Source: Pseudomonas nicosulfuronedens (GTDB lineage Bacteria > Pseudomonadota > Gammaproteobacteria > Pseudomonadales > Pseudomonadaceae). From it: a DNA stretch of 64,000 bases. The stretch is from NCBI RefSeq assembly GCF_005877905.1, contig NZ_SWDV01000001.1:1-64000 (forward strand), in the 5' to 3' direction. This document shows positions 55,948 through 63,959 of this stretch, one piece after another; the first letter of the stretch is position 1; every line of letters starts with the position of its first letter. The notes below the pieces were generated by a model. It had not been told where the DNA came from, searched no databases, and saw only the letters and a program-made list of their open reading frames with translations. The translations under genes were made by a program, and so were the position numbers.

Positions 55948-56385
55948 ATGCGTAAGACTCTTTCTGTTCTGGCACTGGCCCTCCTGGCCAGCCACGCCGT
56001 GGCCGACGATACCAAGACCGCCATCGGCGGCGGCATCGGCGGTGCACTGGGCAACGTGGTCGGTGGCGCCCTGGGCGGTTCCACCGGTGCGGCCATCGGT
56101 GCCGGCGTAGGCGGTGCGGCTGGCGGCGCGATGGGCGCGAAGAATGGCAACAAGACCGAGGCAGCCATCGGTGGCGGCCTGGGCGCAGCCGGCGGCTCGG
56201 TCATCGGCAACAAGGTCGGTGGCTCCACCGGCGGCGCCATTGGCGCGGGCCTGGGCGGTGCAGCCGGCGGCGCGCTGGGTAACCACCTGGCCGACGACAA
56301 CGATGATGACCACCACAGCAGCAACAAGAGTCATCACAAGGGCAAAGGCCACTACAAGCACAAACACAAGCATCACGACGACTGA
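55948..56385 (+). CDS. Exported glycine-zipper protein 2 with His/Lys-rich tail
   Basis: A 145-residue paralogue of the preceding gene. Signal peptide 1-19 (MRKTLSVLALALLASHAVA), glycine zippers about 24-112 with the same GNKTEAAIGGGLGAAGG block at 67-83, then a tail of DDNDDDHH and KHKHKHH in which 9 of the last 25 residues are His. The tail's composition suggests divalent-metal binding (inference). It has its own promoter region of about 50 bases after the upstream terminator, so the two genes can be expressed separately. No clear Shine-Dalgarno is seen before the ATG. Confidence 0.8.
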   Translation: MRKTLSVLALALLASHAVADDTKTAIGGGIGGALGNVVGGALGGSTGAAIGAGVGGAAGGAMGAKNGNKTEAAIGGGLGAAGGSVIGNKVGGSTGGAIGAGLGGAAGGALGNHLADDNDDDHHSSNKSHHKGKGHYKHKHKHHDD

Positions 56386-56399
56386 CGGATGCCTGCGTG

Positions 56400-56430
56400 A
56401 AAAAGCCCGCCTATTGGCGGGCTTTTTCGT
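56400..56430. terminator. Bidirectional terminator between glycine-zipper gene 2 and the DUF2087 gene
   Basis: AAAAAGCCCGCC-TATT-GGCGGGCTTTTT: A-run and T-run on both sides of a GC stem, serving the two convergent genes. Sequence nearly the same as the pyrRBC' terminator at 3511. Confidence 0.92.
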
Positions 56431-56444
56431 TCAGCACCGACGAG

Positions 56445-56984
56445 TCAGGCGCAGTTCGGCAGACAAGACAGCAAGGCCCCAAGCTCTGCGGGTGGGCGCC
56501 GCTCGATACGCCGGTACTCGCCACCATCCTCGGTGCGCGCAAGCCAGCCGCCATCCACCAGCGCCCGTCGCAGCAGCAGGTGGTCGCCCAGGCTTTCCTG
56601 AGCCCGCAAGCGTTCGTTGAGCTCGCGCTCGCTCCAGCGCTGGCGCGCCGGCAGTCGCGACCACAGTACCCAGAGGCAGGCTTCGCGGTGGCTGTGCTTC
56701 TTCGGCCAACGGTGCAAGCAGCCGGCGACGTCGAAATAGCGCCGCCATTGCTCGATGCGGCGAAAATCCACCACGGCCTCGGGCTCGCTTTCGCGAGCCA
56801 ATCTCGCCTCGGCCTGATGACTGGCGTGCAGCGCCTGGTAGTTGCGGAAGCCCACCGCGCGGGCCAGCAGGTTGAGCAGTTCGACATGACCGGGGCGCTC
56901 GGGCGACTCGTCGAGCTGGCGCGCCAGCGATTTCGCCAGGGCGGAGATGTCGGGGGCGTGATAGGGCAAGCGTTGCCTGGACAC
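56445..56984 (-). CDS. DUF2087 domain protein, possible DNA-binding regulator
   Basis: A 179-residue protein. The C-terminal part (about 92-160, LHRWPKKHSHREACLWVLWSRLP, then ELNERL...DHLLLRRALVDGGWLART) matches DUF2087, a winged-helix-like domain found in some transcription factors. The N-terminal half has a helix pattern and an ALARAVGFRNYQALHASH-like segment (LLARAVGFRNYQAL) seen in proteins of this group. The start is taken as the GTG at 56984 because AGGA lies 7 bases before it; the frame extends further upstream without a better site. Confidence 0.7.
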   Translation of the reverse strand: MSRQRLPYHAPDISALAKSLARQLDESPERPGHVELLNLLARAVGFRNYQALHASHQAEARLARESEPEAVVDFRRIEQWRRYFDVAGCLHRWPKKHSHREACLWVLWSRLPARQRWSERELNERLRAQESLGDHLLLRRALVDGGWLARTEDGGEYRRIERRPPAELGALLSCLPNCA

Positions 56985-57258
56985 AGTGCAATCCTCGTTG
57001 CGTGCCAAGACCTCGCGCAGGAGGTTATCGGGGGTCGCCGTATTCCGATGCGGCACTGGGAAAGTGTGTCGGATCGTCAAAAGTGCGGGGAACCGCGCGG
57101 CAGGTTTAGCGCTCTCCATACGGAGGCGGCGACGCCTGGGTGAACTGCCGACCGGCGGCCAGCATAGGCCGGACGCATCCCCGGGACAAGCCCCGTATCA
57201 TCCCGCGAGGCTGGTATAGGCTTGGCGGGGAGGGATCACTGCCGACAAGGAGTTACTC

Positions 57259-57624
57259 GTGAAAGCTCTTGCTGCCGCCGGTCTGCTGTTGGCGCTCTGC
57301 GCCGCACGGACCGCGTACGCCGGGGACTGGCAGGTCTGCCAGCTGGAAGTGGAGATCACCGGAGCGCTCAAGCTGCCCGTGCGCGGCCTGGAAGGCCGGG
57401 TGGAGTCGGCCAAGCCACGGTCGGCGGGGACCGAATGCCCGAGCCCCGGCGAGCTCATCGCCTTCGAACCCGAAAGCGCGGACTGGCAAAGCCGCATCCC
57501 GCGCCAGCATTGGCCGGCGCCGGGCCAGCGGATGTGGATGCGTTACCAGTACCTGGACGGCATCTGCAAGGGCGATGGCACAAGCCGGCCGTGCCGGATC
57601 GAACATTACCCGATGGGCTGGTGA
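57259..57624 (+). CDS. Exported hypothetical protein with conserved cysteines
   Basis: A 121-residue protein with signal peptide (about 1-21, ending RTAYA). The mature part has four Cys (CQLEVEI, TECPSPGE, GICKGDG, SRPCRI) that could make two disulfides, and a C-terminal QYLDGICKGDGTSRPCRIEHYP. Not recognised. GTG start with AAGGAG 6 bases upstream. The 274 bases upstream (56985-57258) hold no other gene. Probably periplasmic. Confidence 0.7.
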   Translation: MKALAAAGLLLALCAARTAYAGDWQVCQLEVEITGALKLPVRGLEGRVESAKPRSAGTECPSPGELIAFEPESADWQSRIPRQHWPAPGQRMWMRYQYLDGICKGDGTSRPCRIEHYPMGW

Positions 57625-57640
57625 CCGGCGTCGAGGCGGA

Positions 57641-58075
57641 TCAGCCCCGCACCAGGACTTCCATCGCCTCGCGCAGCGGCGCCGGAATCGACACCGGCCG
57701 GCTGCTCGCCCGATCCACGAACACGTGCACGAACTTGCCTGCCGCGCAGGCCAGCTCTTCGCCCGCGCGGAAGATCGCCAGTTCGTACTGCACCGAGCTG
57801 TTGCCCAGCTTGCCCACCCGCAGTCCGACCTCGATGCGCTCGGGGAAGGCCACTGGCGCGAAGTAGTCGCAGCTCGAACTGACCACGAAGCCCACCACGT
57901 CGCCGTCATGAATATCCAGGCCGCCTCGCTCGATCAGGTAGGTGTTCACCGCAGTATCGAAGAAGCCGTAGTAGGTCACGTTGTTCACGTGGCCATAGAT
58001 GTCGTTGTCGTGCCAGCGGGTGGTGATCGGCTGGAAGTGTGCGTAGTCGGCGCGGCTGGGGTGCTGTTCGCTCAT
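57641..58075 (-). CDS. Hot-dog fold acyl-CoA thioesterase (YbgC/4HBT type)
   Basis: A 144-residue hot-dog thioesterase. The catalytic Asp region is RWHDNDIYGHVNNVTYYGFFDTA, the 4HBT-class motif D-x-D-x2-G-H-V-N. Acts on acyl-CoA esters; substrate unknown. It begins 7 bases after the iron alcohol dehydrogenase gene on the same strand, suggesting a joint role in an alcohol-to-acid route (inference). Confidence 0.9.
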   Translation of the reverse strand: MSEQHPSRADYAHFQPITTRWHDNDIYGHVNNVTYYGFFDTAVNTYLIERGGLDIHDGDVVGFVVSSSCDYFAPVAFPERIEVGLRVGKLGNSSVQYELAIFRAGEELACAAGKFVHVFVDRASSRPVSIPAPLREAMEVLVRG

Positions 58076-58082
58076 GGGGTAC

Positions 58083-59240
58083 TCAGAAGGCGGCTCGGTA
58101 GATGGCCAGCGCGTCGCTCTCACTGACCTCGCGGGGATTATTCACCAGCAGGCGCTGCTGCAACATGGCATCAGCGGCCAGGCGCGGCAGGCTGTCTTCC
58201 GGTACGCCGGCATCCCTCAAGCGAGAGGGCAGGCCGCTACGGGGGCTGAGATCGGCCAGTTCGGCGATGAATTGCTCGGTGCGGTCGGCATCGCTGCGCA
58301 GGCGCTCGCCCAGCAGTAGCGGCGCCAGTTCGGCGTAGAGCGGGCCGGCGTTGGGCGCATTGAAGCGGATCACCTCGGGCAGCACCAGTGCATTGCTCAG
58401 GCCGTGGGGAATGTGGAAGTGCCCGCCCAGTGGGTAGGCCAGCGCATGCACGGCAGCCACCGGAGCGTTGGCGAAGGCCTGCCCGGCCAGGCAGGCACCC
58501 AACAGCATGGCTTGCCGCGCTTCGCGGTTGCGGCCGTTGTGCACCGCCTCGTCGAGGTTCAATGCCAGCAGGCGCAGCGCCTCGCGGGCCAGCAGGTCGG
58601 ACAGCGGGTTCTTCTTCAGCTTGCTGGTATACGCCTCGATGGCGTGGACCATGGCGTCGATGCCGGTGGCGGCGGTGACCGCAGGCGGCAGGCCGAGGGT
58701 GAGGTCGGCGTCGAGCACGGCCAGGTCCGGCAGCAGGTGCGGGCTGACCACCCCCATCTTGGTGGTCTCGCCGGTGGTGACGATGGCGATAGGCGTGACT
58801 TCCGAGCCGGTCCCCGCGGTGGTCGGTACCTGAATCAGCGGCAGGCGCGGGCCACGGGCGTTGCCGACGCCGAAGACATCTTTCAGCCCTTGAGCCGCCT
58901 GGGGGTGAGCCAGCAGCGCGACCAGCTTGGCGACATCCATCGAGCTACCGCCGCCAAAGCCGATCACCAGTTGCGCGGCCATCCGGCGCGCCTGATCCGA
59001 GGCTTCCAGCACGATGCTTTCCGGCGGGTCGGCCAGCACCTGGTCGAAGACTTCCACCGCCACGCCAACCGCAGCAAACCCCGGCAGCACGCCGTCGAGC
59101 ATGTTCAGGCGAGTGATACCAGGGTCGGTGACGATGAGCACGCGCTGGGCGCCGCGTTCGCGGCAGAGTTCACCCAGGCGGGCGGCGGAACCACTTTCGC
59201 AGAGGATCTGCGCCGTGGTGGCAAAGCTGAAAGGCTGCAT
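58083..59240 (-). CDS. Iron-containing (group III) alcohol dehydrogenase
   Basis: A 385-residue NAD(P)-dependent alcohol dehydrogenase. The nucleotide motif GGGSSMDVAKL is clear; metal ligands come from the TGIDAMVHAIEAY block and the H-x3-H pair in GGHFHIPHGLSNAL. PTTAGTGSEVTPIAI is typical. Substrate could be a short alcohol, butanol or a hydroxy acid. ATG at 59240. Co-directional with and just ahead of the thioesterase gene. An upstream region of 308 bases holds candidate regulatory repeats. Confidence 0.92.
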   Translation of the reverse strand: MQPFSFATTAQILCESGSAARLGELCRERGAQRVLIVTDPGITRLNMLDGVLPGFAAVGVAVEVFDQVLADPPESIVLEASDQARRMAAQLVIGFGGGSSMDVAKLVALLAHPQAAQGLKDVFGVGNARGPRLPLIQVPTTAGTGSEVTPIAIVTTGETTKMGVVSPHLLPDLAVLDADLTLGLPPAVTAATGIDAMVHAIEAYTSKLKKNPLSDLLAREALRLLALNLDEAVHNGRNREARQAMLLGACLAGQAFANAPVAAVHALAYPLGGHFHIPHGLSNALVLPEVIRFNAPNAGPLYAELAPLLLGERLRSDADRTEQFIAELADLSPRSGLPSRLRDAGVPEDSLPRLAADAMLQQRLLVNNPREVSESDALAIYRAAF

Positions 59241-59362
59241 GACGGTCCCCGGTCTTGTCGTTGTACTGCGGAAAATCCGTAGGCCGCTGCTCAGCGGCCA
59301 GCCGGGGGAGCATAGCAATGCGACGTCAATTCATGAAACCTCGTCCCGCCAGGCGAAACAGT

Positions 59363-59379
59363 TATTCACGGAATGAATA
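59363..59379. promoter_or_regulatory. Short inverted repeat upstream of the iron alcohol dehydrogenase
   Basis: TATTCA-CGGAA-TGAATA, about 120 bases before the ADH start codon on the minus strand. Possible operator for the ADH-thioesterase pair. Confidence 0.35.
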
Positions 59380-59402
59380 GGGAGGCACGATGCGCCAGAA
59401 GG

Positions 59403-59425
59403 CGCAGGAGCGGATTCATCCGCGG
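59403..59425. repeat. Single REP-like palindrome, 'GGAGCGGAT' type
   Basis: CGCAGGAGCGGATTCATCCGCG: the GCGGAT-TC-ATCCGC core is a frequent Pseudomonas REP sequence; only one arm is present here. (22 bases: first 11 are CGCAGGAGCGG, the rest ATTCATCCGCG.). Confidence 0.55.
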
Positions 59426-59504
59426 CTGATTTACGTGGAAATCGAGCAGGCCAGTTGCACATCGTGGGCAGGCCAGCTTCTGCGAAATCCGCGATGCAGA
59501 AACG

Positions 59505-59535
59505 AAAAAGGCCGGCATTGCGCCGGCCTTTTCTT
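59505..59535 (-). terminator. Terminator of thyA
   Basis: Read on the minus strand: AAGGCCGGC-GCAAT-GCCGGCCTT followed by TTTCG, about 15 bases after the thyA stop. Confidence 0.88.
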
Positions 59536-59548
59536 CATCGAGGACAGG

Positions 59549-60343
59549 TCAGACAGCAACCGGTGCCTTGATGTGCGGGTGGGCTTCATAGCCGACCAGT
59601 TCGAAGTCCTCGAAGCGGAAATCGAACAGGTCCTTCACCTCAGGGTTGATCTTCATGGTGGGCAGCGGCAGCGGCTGACGGGTCAGCTGCAGGTCGGTCT
59701 GTTCCAGGTGGTTGGCGTACAGGTGGCAGTCGCCGCCGGTCCAGATGAATTCGCCCGGCTGCAGACCGGCGACCTGCGCGACCATCAGGGTCAGCAGCGC
59801 ATAGCTGGCGATGTTGAAGGGCACGCCGAGGAAGATATCGGCAGAGCGCTGGTACAGCTGGCAGCTGAGCTTACCGTCGGCCACATAGAACTGGAACAGC
59901 GCATGGCACGGCGGCAGCGCCATCTCGTCGATCAGCGCGGGGTTCCACGCAGAGACGATCAGGCGGCGCGAGTCGGGGTTGTTCTTCAGCATCTCCATCA
60001 GGTTGGCGATCTGGTCGATGTGGCGGCCGTCCGGCGCCGGCCAGGAGCGCCACTGGTAGCCGTAGACCGGTCCCAGGTCGCCATTCTCGTCGGCCCATTC
60101 GTCCCAGATCGAGACGCCGTTTTCCTTCAGGTAGGCGATGTTGGTCGAACCTTTGAGGAACCACAGCAGCTCATGGACGATCGATTTGAGGTGGCACTTC
60201 TTGGTGGTCACCAGCGGGAAACCTTCGGCGAGGTCGAAGCGCATCTGGTGGCCGAACACGCTGTAGGTGCCGGTGCCGGTGCGATCGCTCTTGAAGGTGC
60301 CGTGTTCGCGCACATGGCGCATGAGGTCGAGGTACTGTTTCAT
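59549..60343 (-). CDS. thyA: Thymidylate synthase ThyA
   Basis: A 264-residue thymidylate synthase, exactly the E. coli length. The phosphate-binding Arg in SDRTGTGT, the catalytic Cys in [12 protein letters not shown], the [11 protein letters not shown] stretch and the GDCHLY/ NHLEQ region are visible. Start at 60343 gives [11 protein letters not shown]; longer upstream readings lack homology. In related genomes lgt lies just upstream; here the upstream neighbour is a divergent dehydrogenase operon. Confidence 0.97.
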   Translation of the reverse strand: MKQYLDLMRHVREHGTFKSDRTGTGTYSVFGHQMRFDLAEGFPLVTTKKCHLKSIVHELLWFLKGSTNIAYLKENGVSIWDEWADENGDLGPVYGYQWRSWPAPDGRHIDQIANLMEMLKNNPDSRRLIVSAWNPALIDEMALPPCHALFQFYVADGKLSCQLYQRSADIFLGVPFNIASYALLTLMVAQVAGLQPGEFIWTGGDCHLYANHLEQTDLQLTRQPLPLPTMKINPEVKDLFDFRFEDFELVGYEAHPHIKAPVAV

Positions 60344-60583
60344 CGCTGTGGTTTCACCCAAAAGCCGGGCGGCAAGGCTCTGCGGCGCGGCTCCGGGTTG
60401 GGCCGCGGGCAGAACCAATCGCCCGGCAGAATCTGAACAAGCGGCAATACTAAGGGCCTGGGCACGCTATCGCCAGTCCGACCGACGGACCGACCGCGTG
60501 GCCGATGGAAGCACCCAGCGTCACGATTCAAGCGGCGACAGACCGCGCTCCCCAACCGTTCGCCTGTTGCAAGAGAGGTCGTC

Positions 60584-61090
60584 ATGTCCGAGGCACAACT
60601 GCCCGCCTTCCCCCTTTCACGTCGCCGCCTGCTGGCGGTGGCCTGCGCCAGCGCCGCCCTCGGCGGTGTGCTGCTCAGCCCTGCCGCACGCACCTGGGCC
60701 GCGCTGACGCCCCAGGCCGAGCAGGAGCTGGAAGGTTTCATGACCCTGTCCCAGCGCCTCACCGGCCGCAGCAACCTCGACCCGCGCATCGGCCAACGCC
60801 TGTTCCAGGCCCTGGCGCAGCGTGACACCGCGCTCAAGCAGAGCCTGGCCGAACTGATCGAGCGCCTGGGCGACGCCCCGGACAGCTGGAACGAGCGCCA
60901 ACAGTGGCTGGCCCGGCAGATCCTCGGCGGTTGGTACCTGGGGCAGATCGGCGATGACAACAGCGCCACGGTGGTCACCTACGAGCAGGCGCTGATGTAC
61001 CGCGCGGTGGACGACGTGCTGGTGATCCGCAGCTACTGCCCGAACAAGCCCGGCTTCTGGGCGGCACAGCCCACCGAGCGGGGGGCATGA
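60584..61090 (+). CDS. Small Tat-signal subunit of a membrane-bound FAD dehydrogenase
   Basis: A 168-residue protein with a twin-arginine signal (LSRRRLLAVACASAALGGVLLS; RR at about 13-14). The mature part is helical and ends in a conserved-looking WYLGQIG...YRAVDDVLVIRSYCPNKPGFW, as in the gamma subunits of gluconate, sorbitol and FAD glucose dehydrogenases. It exports the large flavoprotein by hitchhiking. Its stop overlaps the GMC gene start (ATGA). Confidence 0.85.
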   Translation: MSEAQLPAFPLSRRRLLAVACASAALGGVLLSPAARTWAALTPQAEQELEGFMTLSQRLTGRSNLDPRIGQRLFQALAQRDTALKQSLAELIERLGDAPDSWNERQQWLARQILGGWYLGQIGDDNSATVVTYEQALMYRAVDDVLVIRSYCPNKPGFWAAQPTERGA

Positions 61091-62682
61091 GCATGGCCGA
61101 GACGCAACGTGCGGATTTCGTGGTGGTCGGCTCCGGTGTGGCCGGCGCGCTGGTCGCCCATCAGCTGGCCATGGCCGGCAAGGACGTGCTGATGCTCGAA
61201 GCCGGTCCACGCATGGGCCGCTGGGAGATCGTCGAGCGCTTCCGCAACCAGGCGGACAAGTCCGACAACCAGGCGCCCTACCCCTCCACTCCCTTCGCGC
61301 CCCACCCGCAGTTCAAGCCGGACAACCACTACCTGATCCAGAAAGGCGAACATCCCTACGACGTGCAGTACATCCGCGCCGTGGGCGGCACCACCTGGCA
61401 CTGGGCGGCCTCCGCCTGGCGCTTCCTGCCCAACGACTTCAAGCTGCTCAGCCTCTACGGCGTGGGCCGCGACTGGCCCATCGAATACGCCGAGCTGGAG
61501 CCCTGGTACCAGCGCGCCGAGGAAGAACTGGGCGTCTGGGGCCCTGGCGACGAGGAACTCGACTCGCCCCGCAGCCAGCCCTACCCGATGCCGCCACTGC
61601 CGCTGTCGTGGAACGAGCAGCGCATCAAGACCCTGCTCAACGCCAACGGCTACCGAGTAGTGACAGAACCGGTGGCGCGCAACAGTCGCCCCTACGACAA
61701 CCGGCCGACCTGCTGCGGCAACAACAACTGCATGCCCATCTGCCCCATCGGCGCCATGTACAACGGCATCGTCCACGTCGAGAAGGCCGAGGCCGCTGGC
61801 GCGCGGCTGATCGACAACGCCGTGGTGTTCAAGCTGGAGAAAGGCGACGGCGGCAAGATCGTCGCGGCGCTGTACAAGGACACGCAGGGCAATGAAGTAC
61901 GTGTCGAAGGTGACACCTTCATCCTCGCCGCCAACGGCATCGAGACGCCCAAGCTGATGCTGATGTCCGAGGTCGGCAACAGCTCGGACATGGTCGGCCG
62001 CAACCTCATGGACCACCCCGGCACCGCCGTGCAGTTCTATGCCGACGAGAAGCTCTGGCCGGGGCGCGGGCCGCAGGAAATGACGTCCATGGTGGGCTTC
62101 CGCGACGGCGCATTCCGCAGCGAGTACGCGTCGAAGAAGATCCACCTGTCCAACCTCTCGCGCACCGACCAGGTGGCTACCGAGCTGATCCGCCATGGGC
62201 CGCTGCTGCTGGGCCATGACCTGGAGGCGAAGATCCGCGACCGCGCCGCGCGTTTCGTGCGCTTCGACAGCTTTCACGAAATTCTCCCGCACCCGGAGAA
62301 CCGCATCGTGCCCAGCGCCACCGAGCGCGACGCCGCCGGCATCCCCAAGCCCGAATTCACCTACGCAATGGACGACTACGTGCGCAAGAGCGCGGTACAC
62401 ACCCGCGAGGTCTACGCCCATGCGGCCAAGCTGCTCAATGGCGAGGAAGTGAAGTTCGACGACAGCTTCGCCAACAACAACCACATCACCGGCACCGTGC
62501 TGATGGGCGCCGACCCGAAGGACTCGGTGGTGGACGCCCAGTGCCGCAGCCACGACCATCCCAACCTGTTCATCGCCAGCAGCGGCGTGATGCCCACCGT
62601 CGGCTCGGTGAACTGCACGCTGACCATCGTCGCCCTGGCCCTGCGCCTGGCCGAGCACTTGAAGCGGGAGGCCAAGGCATGA
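61087..62682 (+). CDS. GMC flavoprotein, large subunit of an FAD sugar/polyol dehydrogenase
   Basis: A 531-residue GMC oxidoreductase. FVVVGSGVAGALVAHQLA binds FAD; VGGTTWHWAASAWRF follows. The cysteines C209, C210, C215 and C219 (TCCGNNNCMPIC) have the exact spacing of the [3Fe-4S] site of Burkholderia FAD glucose dehydrogenase. The His/Asn catalytic region is NNNHITGTVLMGADPKDSVVD. With small and cytochrome subunits it makes a periplasmic membrane-bound dehydrogenase passing electrons to ubiquinone. Substrate (gluconate, sorbitol, glucose or another polyol) cannot be fixed. No signal of its own. Confidence 0.88.
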   Translation: MSMAETQRADFVVVGSGVAGALVAHQLAMAGKDVLMLEAGPRMGRWEIVERFRNQADKSDNQAPYPSTPFAPHPQFKPDNHYLIQKGEHPYDVQYIRAVGGTTWHWAASAWRFLPNDFKLLSLYGVGRDWPIEYAELEPWYQRAEEELGVWGPGDEELDSPRSQPYPMPPLPLSWNEQRIKTLLNANGYRVVTEPVARNSRPYDNRPTCCGNNNCMPICPIGAMYNGIVHVEKAEAAGARLIDNAVVFKLEKGDGGKIVAALYKDTQGNEVRVEGDTFILAANGIETPKLMLMSEVGNSSDMVGRNLMDHPGTAVQFYADEKLWPGRGPQEMTSMVGFRDGAFRSEYASKKIHLSNLSRTDQVATELIRHGPLLLGHDLEAKIRDRAARFVRFDSFHEILPHPENRIVPSATERDAAGIPKPEFTYAMDDYVRKSAVHTREVYAHAAKLLNGEEVKFDDSFANNNHITGTVLMGADPKDSVVDAQCRSHDHPNLFIASSGVMPTVGSVNCTLTIVALALRLAEHLKREAKA

Positions 62683-63959
62683 AACCTCTCCTGCTGCTCG
62701 CCCTGCTGGCCACACCACTGGCTTCCCATGCTGCCAAGGCCCTCGACCCCGCACCGGCGGAGCTGCTGCAACGGGGCGAATACCTGGCCCGCGCCGGCGA
62801 CTGCGCGGCCTGCCACACCGCACCGGGCGGCAAACCCTTCGCCGGCGGGCTGCCGCTGGCCACGCCGCTGGGCGCGGTGTACTCCACCAACATCACCCCC
62901 GATCCGAAGACCGGTATCGGCAGCTACAGCTACGACGACTTCGCCCGCGCTGTGCGCGAAGGCGTGGCCAAGGGCGGCACCCGGCTCTACCCGGCGATGC
63001 CTTACACCGCCTACGCGAAGATCAACGACGAGGACATGAAGGCGCTCTACGCCTGGTTCCTCGAAGGCGGCGTGCAGGCCGTCGCACAGCCCAACCAGGA
63101 TTCCGACATTGCCTGGCCGCTGGACATGCGCTGGCCGCTGGCGATCTGGAACCTGCTGTTCCACGACGACTCGGTCTACCAGGCCAATCCGAAGCAGAGC
63201 CCGGCCTGGAACCGCGGCGCCTACCTGGTCCAGGGCCTCGCCCACTGCGGTACCTGCCACACACCGCGCGGCATGGCGTTCCAGGAGAAAGCCACGGACG
63301 AGCGCACCACCGGCTTCCTCGCAGGCGCCGCGCTGGGCGGCTGGTACGCCTTCAACATCACGCCTGACACCCACAGCGGCATTGGCGGCTGGAGCGACGC
63401 GGAGATCGTCCAGTACCTCAAGACCGGCCGCGTGCCGGGCAAGGCACAGGCCGCCGGGCCCATGGCGGAGGCGGTGGAACACAGCTTCCAGTACATGACC
63501 GACGCCGATCTGCAGGCCATCGCCAGCTACCTGCGCAGCGTCCCGGAGGTCAGCGATGGCGAACGCAAGGCACGCTTCGCCTGGGGCCAGGCAGCGGATG
63601 ATGTGGTCACACTGCGCGGCCAGGACTTCGCGGCGCAAAAGAAAGATGACGGCGCGCGTCTCTACCTGGGCAATTGCGCCAGCTGCCATTCCTGGAGCGG
63701 CGAAGGGGTGAAAGATGGCTACTACCCGATGCTGCTGAAGAACAGCGCCGTCGGCGCCCTGCAGCCGGACAACCTGGTACAGGTGGTACTCGGCGGCGTG
63801 CACCGCAAGGTGGGCAACGAGGATGTGTTCATGCCTGGCTTTGCCGGCACGCTGAACGACGAGCAGATCGCCACCCTGGTGAACTACCTCACCGCGCAGT
63901 TCGGCAATCCCGACGTGAAAGTCGACAGCGCAAGAGTCGCCGAGATTCGCCAGCCCTGA
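62679..63959 (+). CDS. Triheme cytochrome c subunit of the FAD dehydrogenase
   Basis: A 426-residue exported cytochrome: signal peptide to about residue 18 (LLATPLASHA) and three CxxCH heme sites, CAACH, CGTCH and CASCH. This is the beta subunit of the gluconate/sorbitol/fructose dehydrogenase type, which takes electrons from the flavoprotein and passes them to quinone. No C-terminal membrane helix is obvious, so membrane attachment is unclear. Overlaps the GMC gene by 4 bases. It ends 40 bases from the right edge. Confidence 0.92.
   Translation: MKPLLLLALLATPLASHAAKALDPAPAELLQRGEYLARAGDCAACHTAPGGKPFAGGLPLATPLGAVYSTNITPDPKTGIGSYSYDDFARAVREGVAKGGTRLYPAMPYTAYAKINDEDMKALYAWFLEGGVQAVAQPNQDSDIAWPLDMRWPLAIWNLLFHDDSVYQANPKQSPAWNRGAYLVQGLAHCGTCHTPRGMAFQEKATDERTTGFLAGAALGGWYAFNITPDTHSGIGGWSDAEIVQYLKTGRVPGKAQAAGPMAEAVEHSFQYMTDADLQAIASYLRSVPEVSDGERKARFAWGQAADDVVTLRGQDFAAQKKDDGARLYLGNCASCHSWSGEGVKDGYYPMLLKNSAVGALQPDNLVQVVLGGVHRKVGNEDVFMPGFAGTLNDEQIATLVNYLTAQFGNPDVKVDSARVAEIRQP

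Larger units (their letters stand above)
59241..59548. other. 308-bp region between the alcohol dehydrogenase gene and thyA
   Basis: No gene supported. It contains a short inverted repeat (59363-59379), a REP-like palindrome (59403-59425) and the thyA terminator (59505-59535). A good GGGAGG lies before an ATG at 59390, but the frame runs on antisense through thyA and is not protein-like. Confidence 0.65.

Noticed and set aside
56400-56430. Near-identical terminators at 3511 and 56400 as a dispersed repeat
   Set aside because: The AAGCCCGCC...GGCGGGCTT hairpin is a common Pseudomonas terminator form; similarity is explained by function.
59390-60436. Plus-strand open frame with a good GGGAGG site before its ATG
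   Set aside because: Runs antisense through thyA, has no protein-like features and begins inside a REP-like repeat; the Shine-Dalgarno is probably chance.
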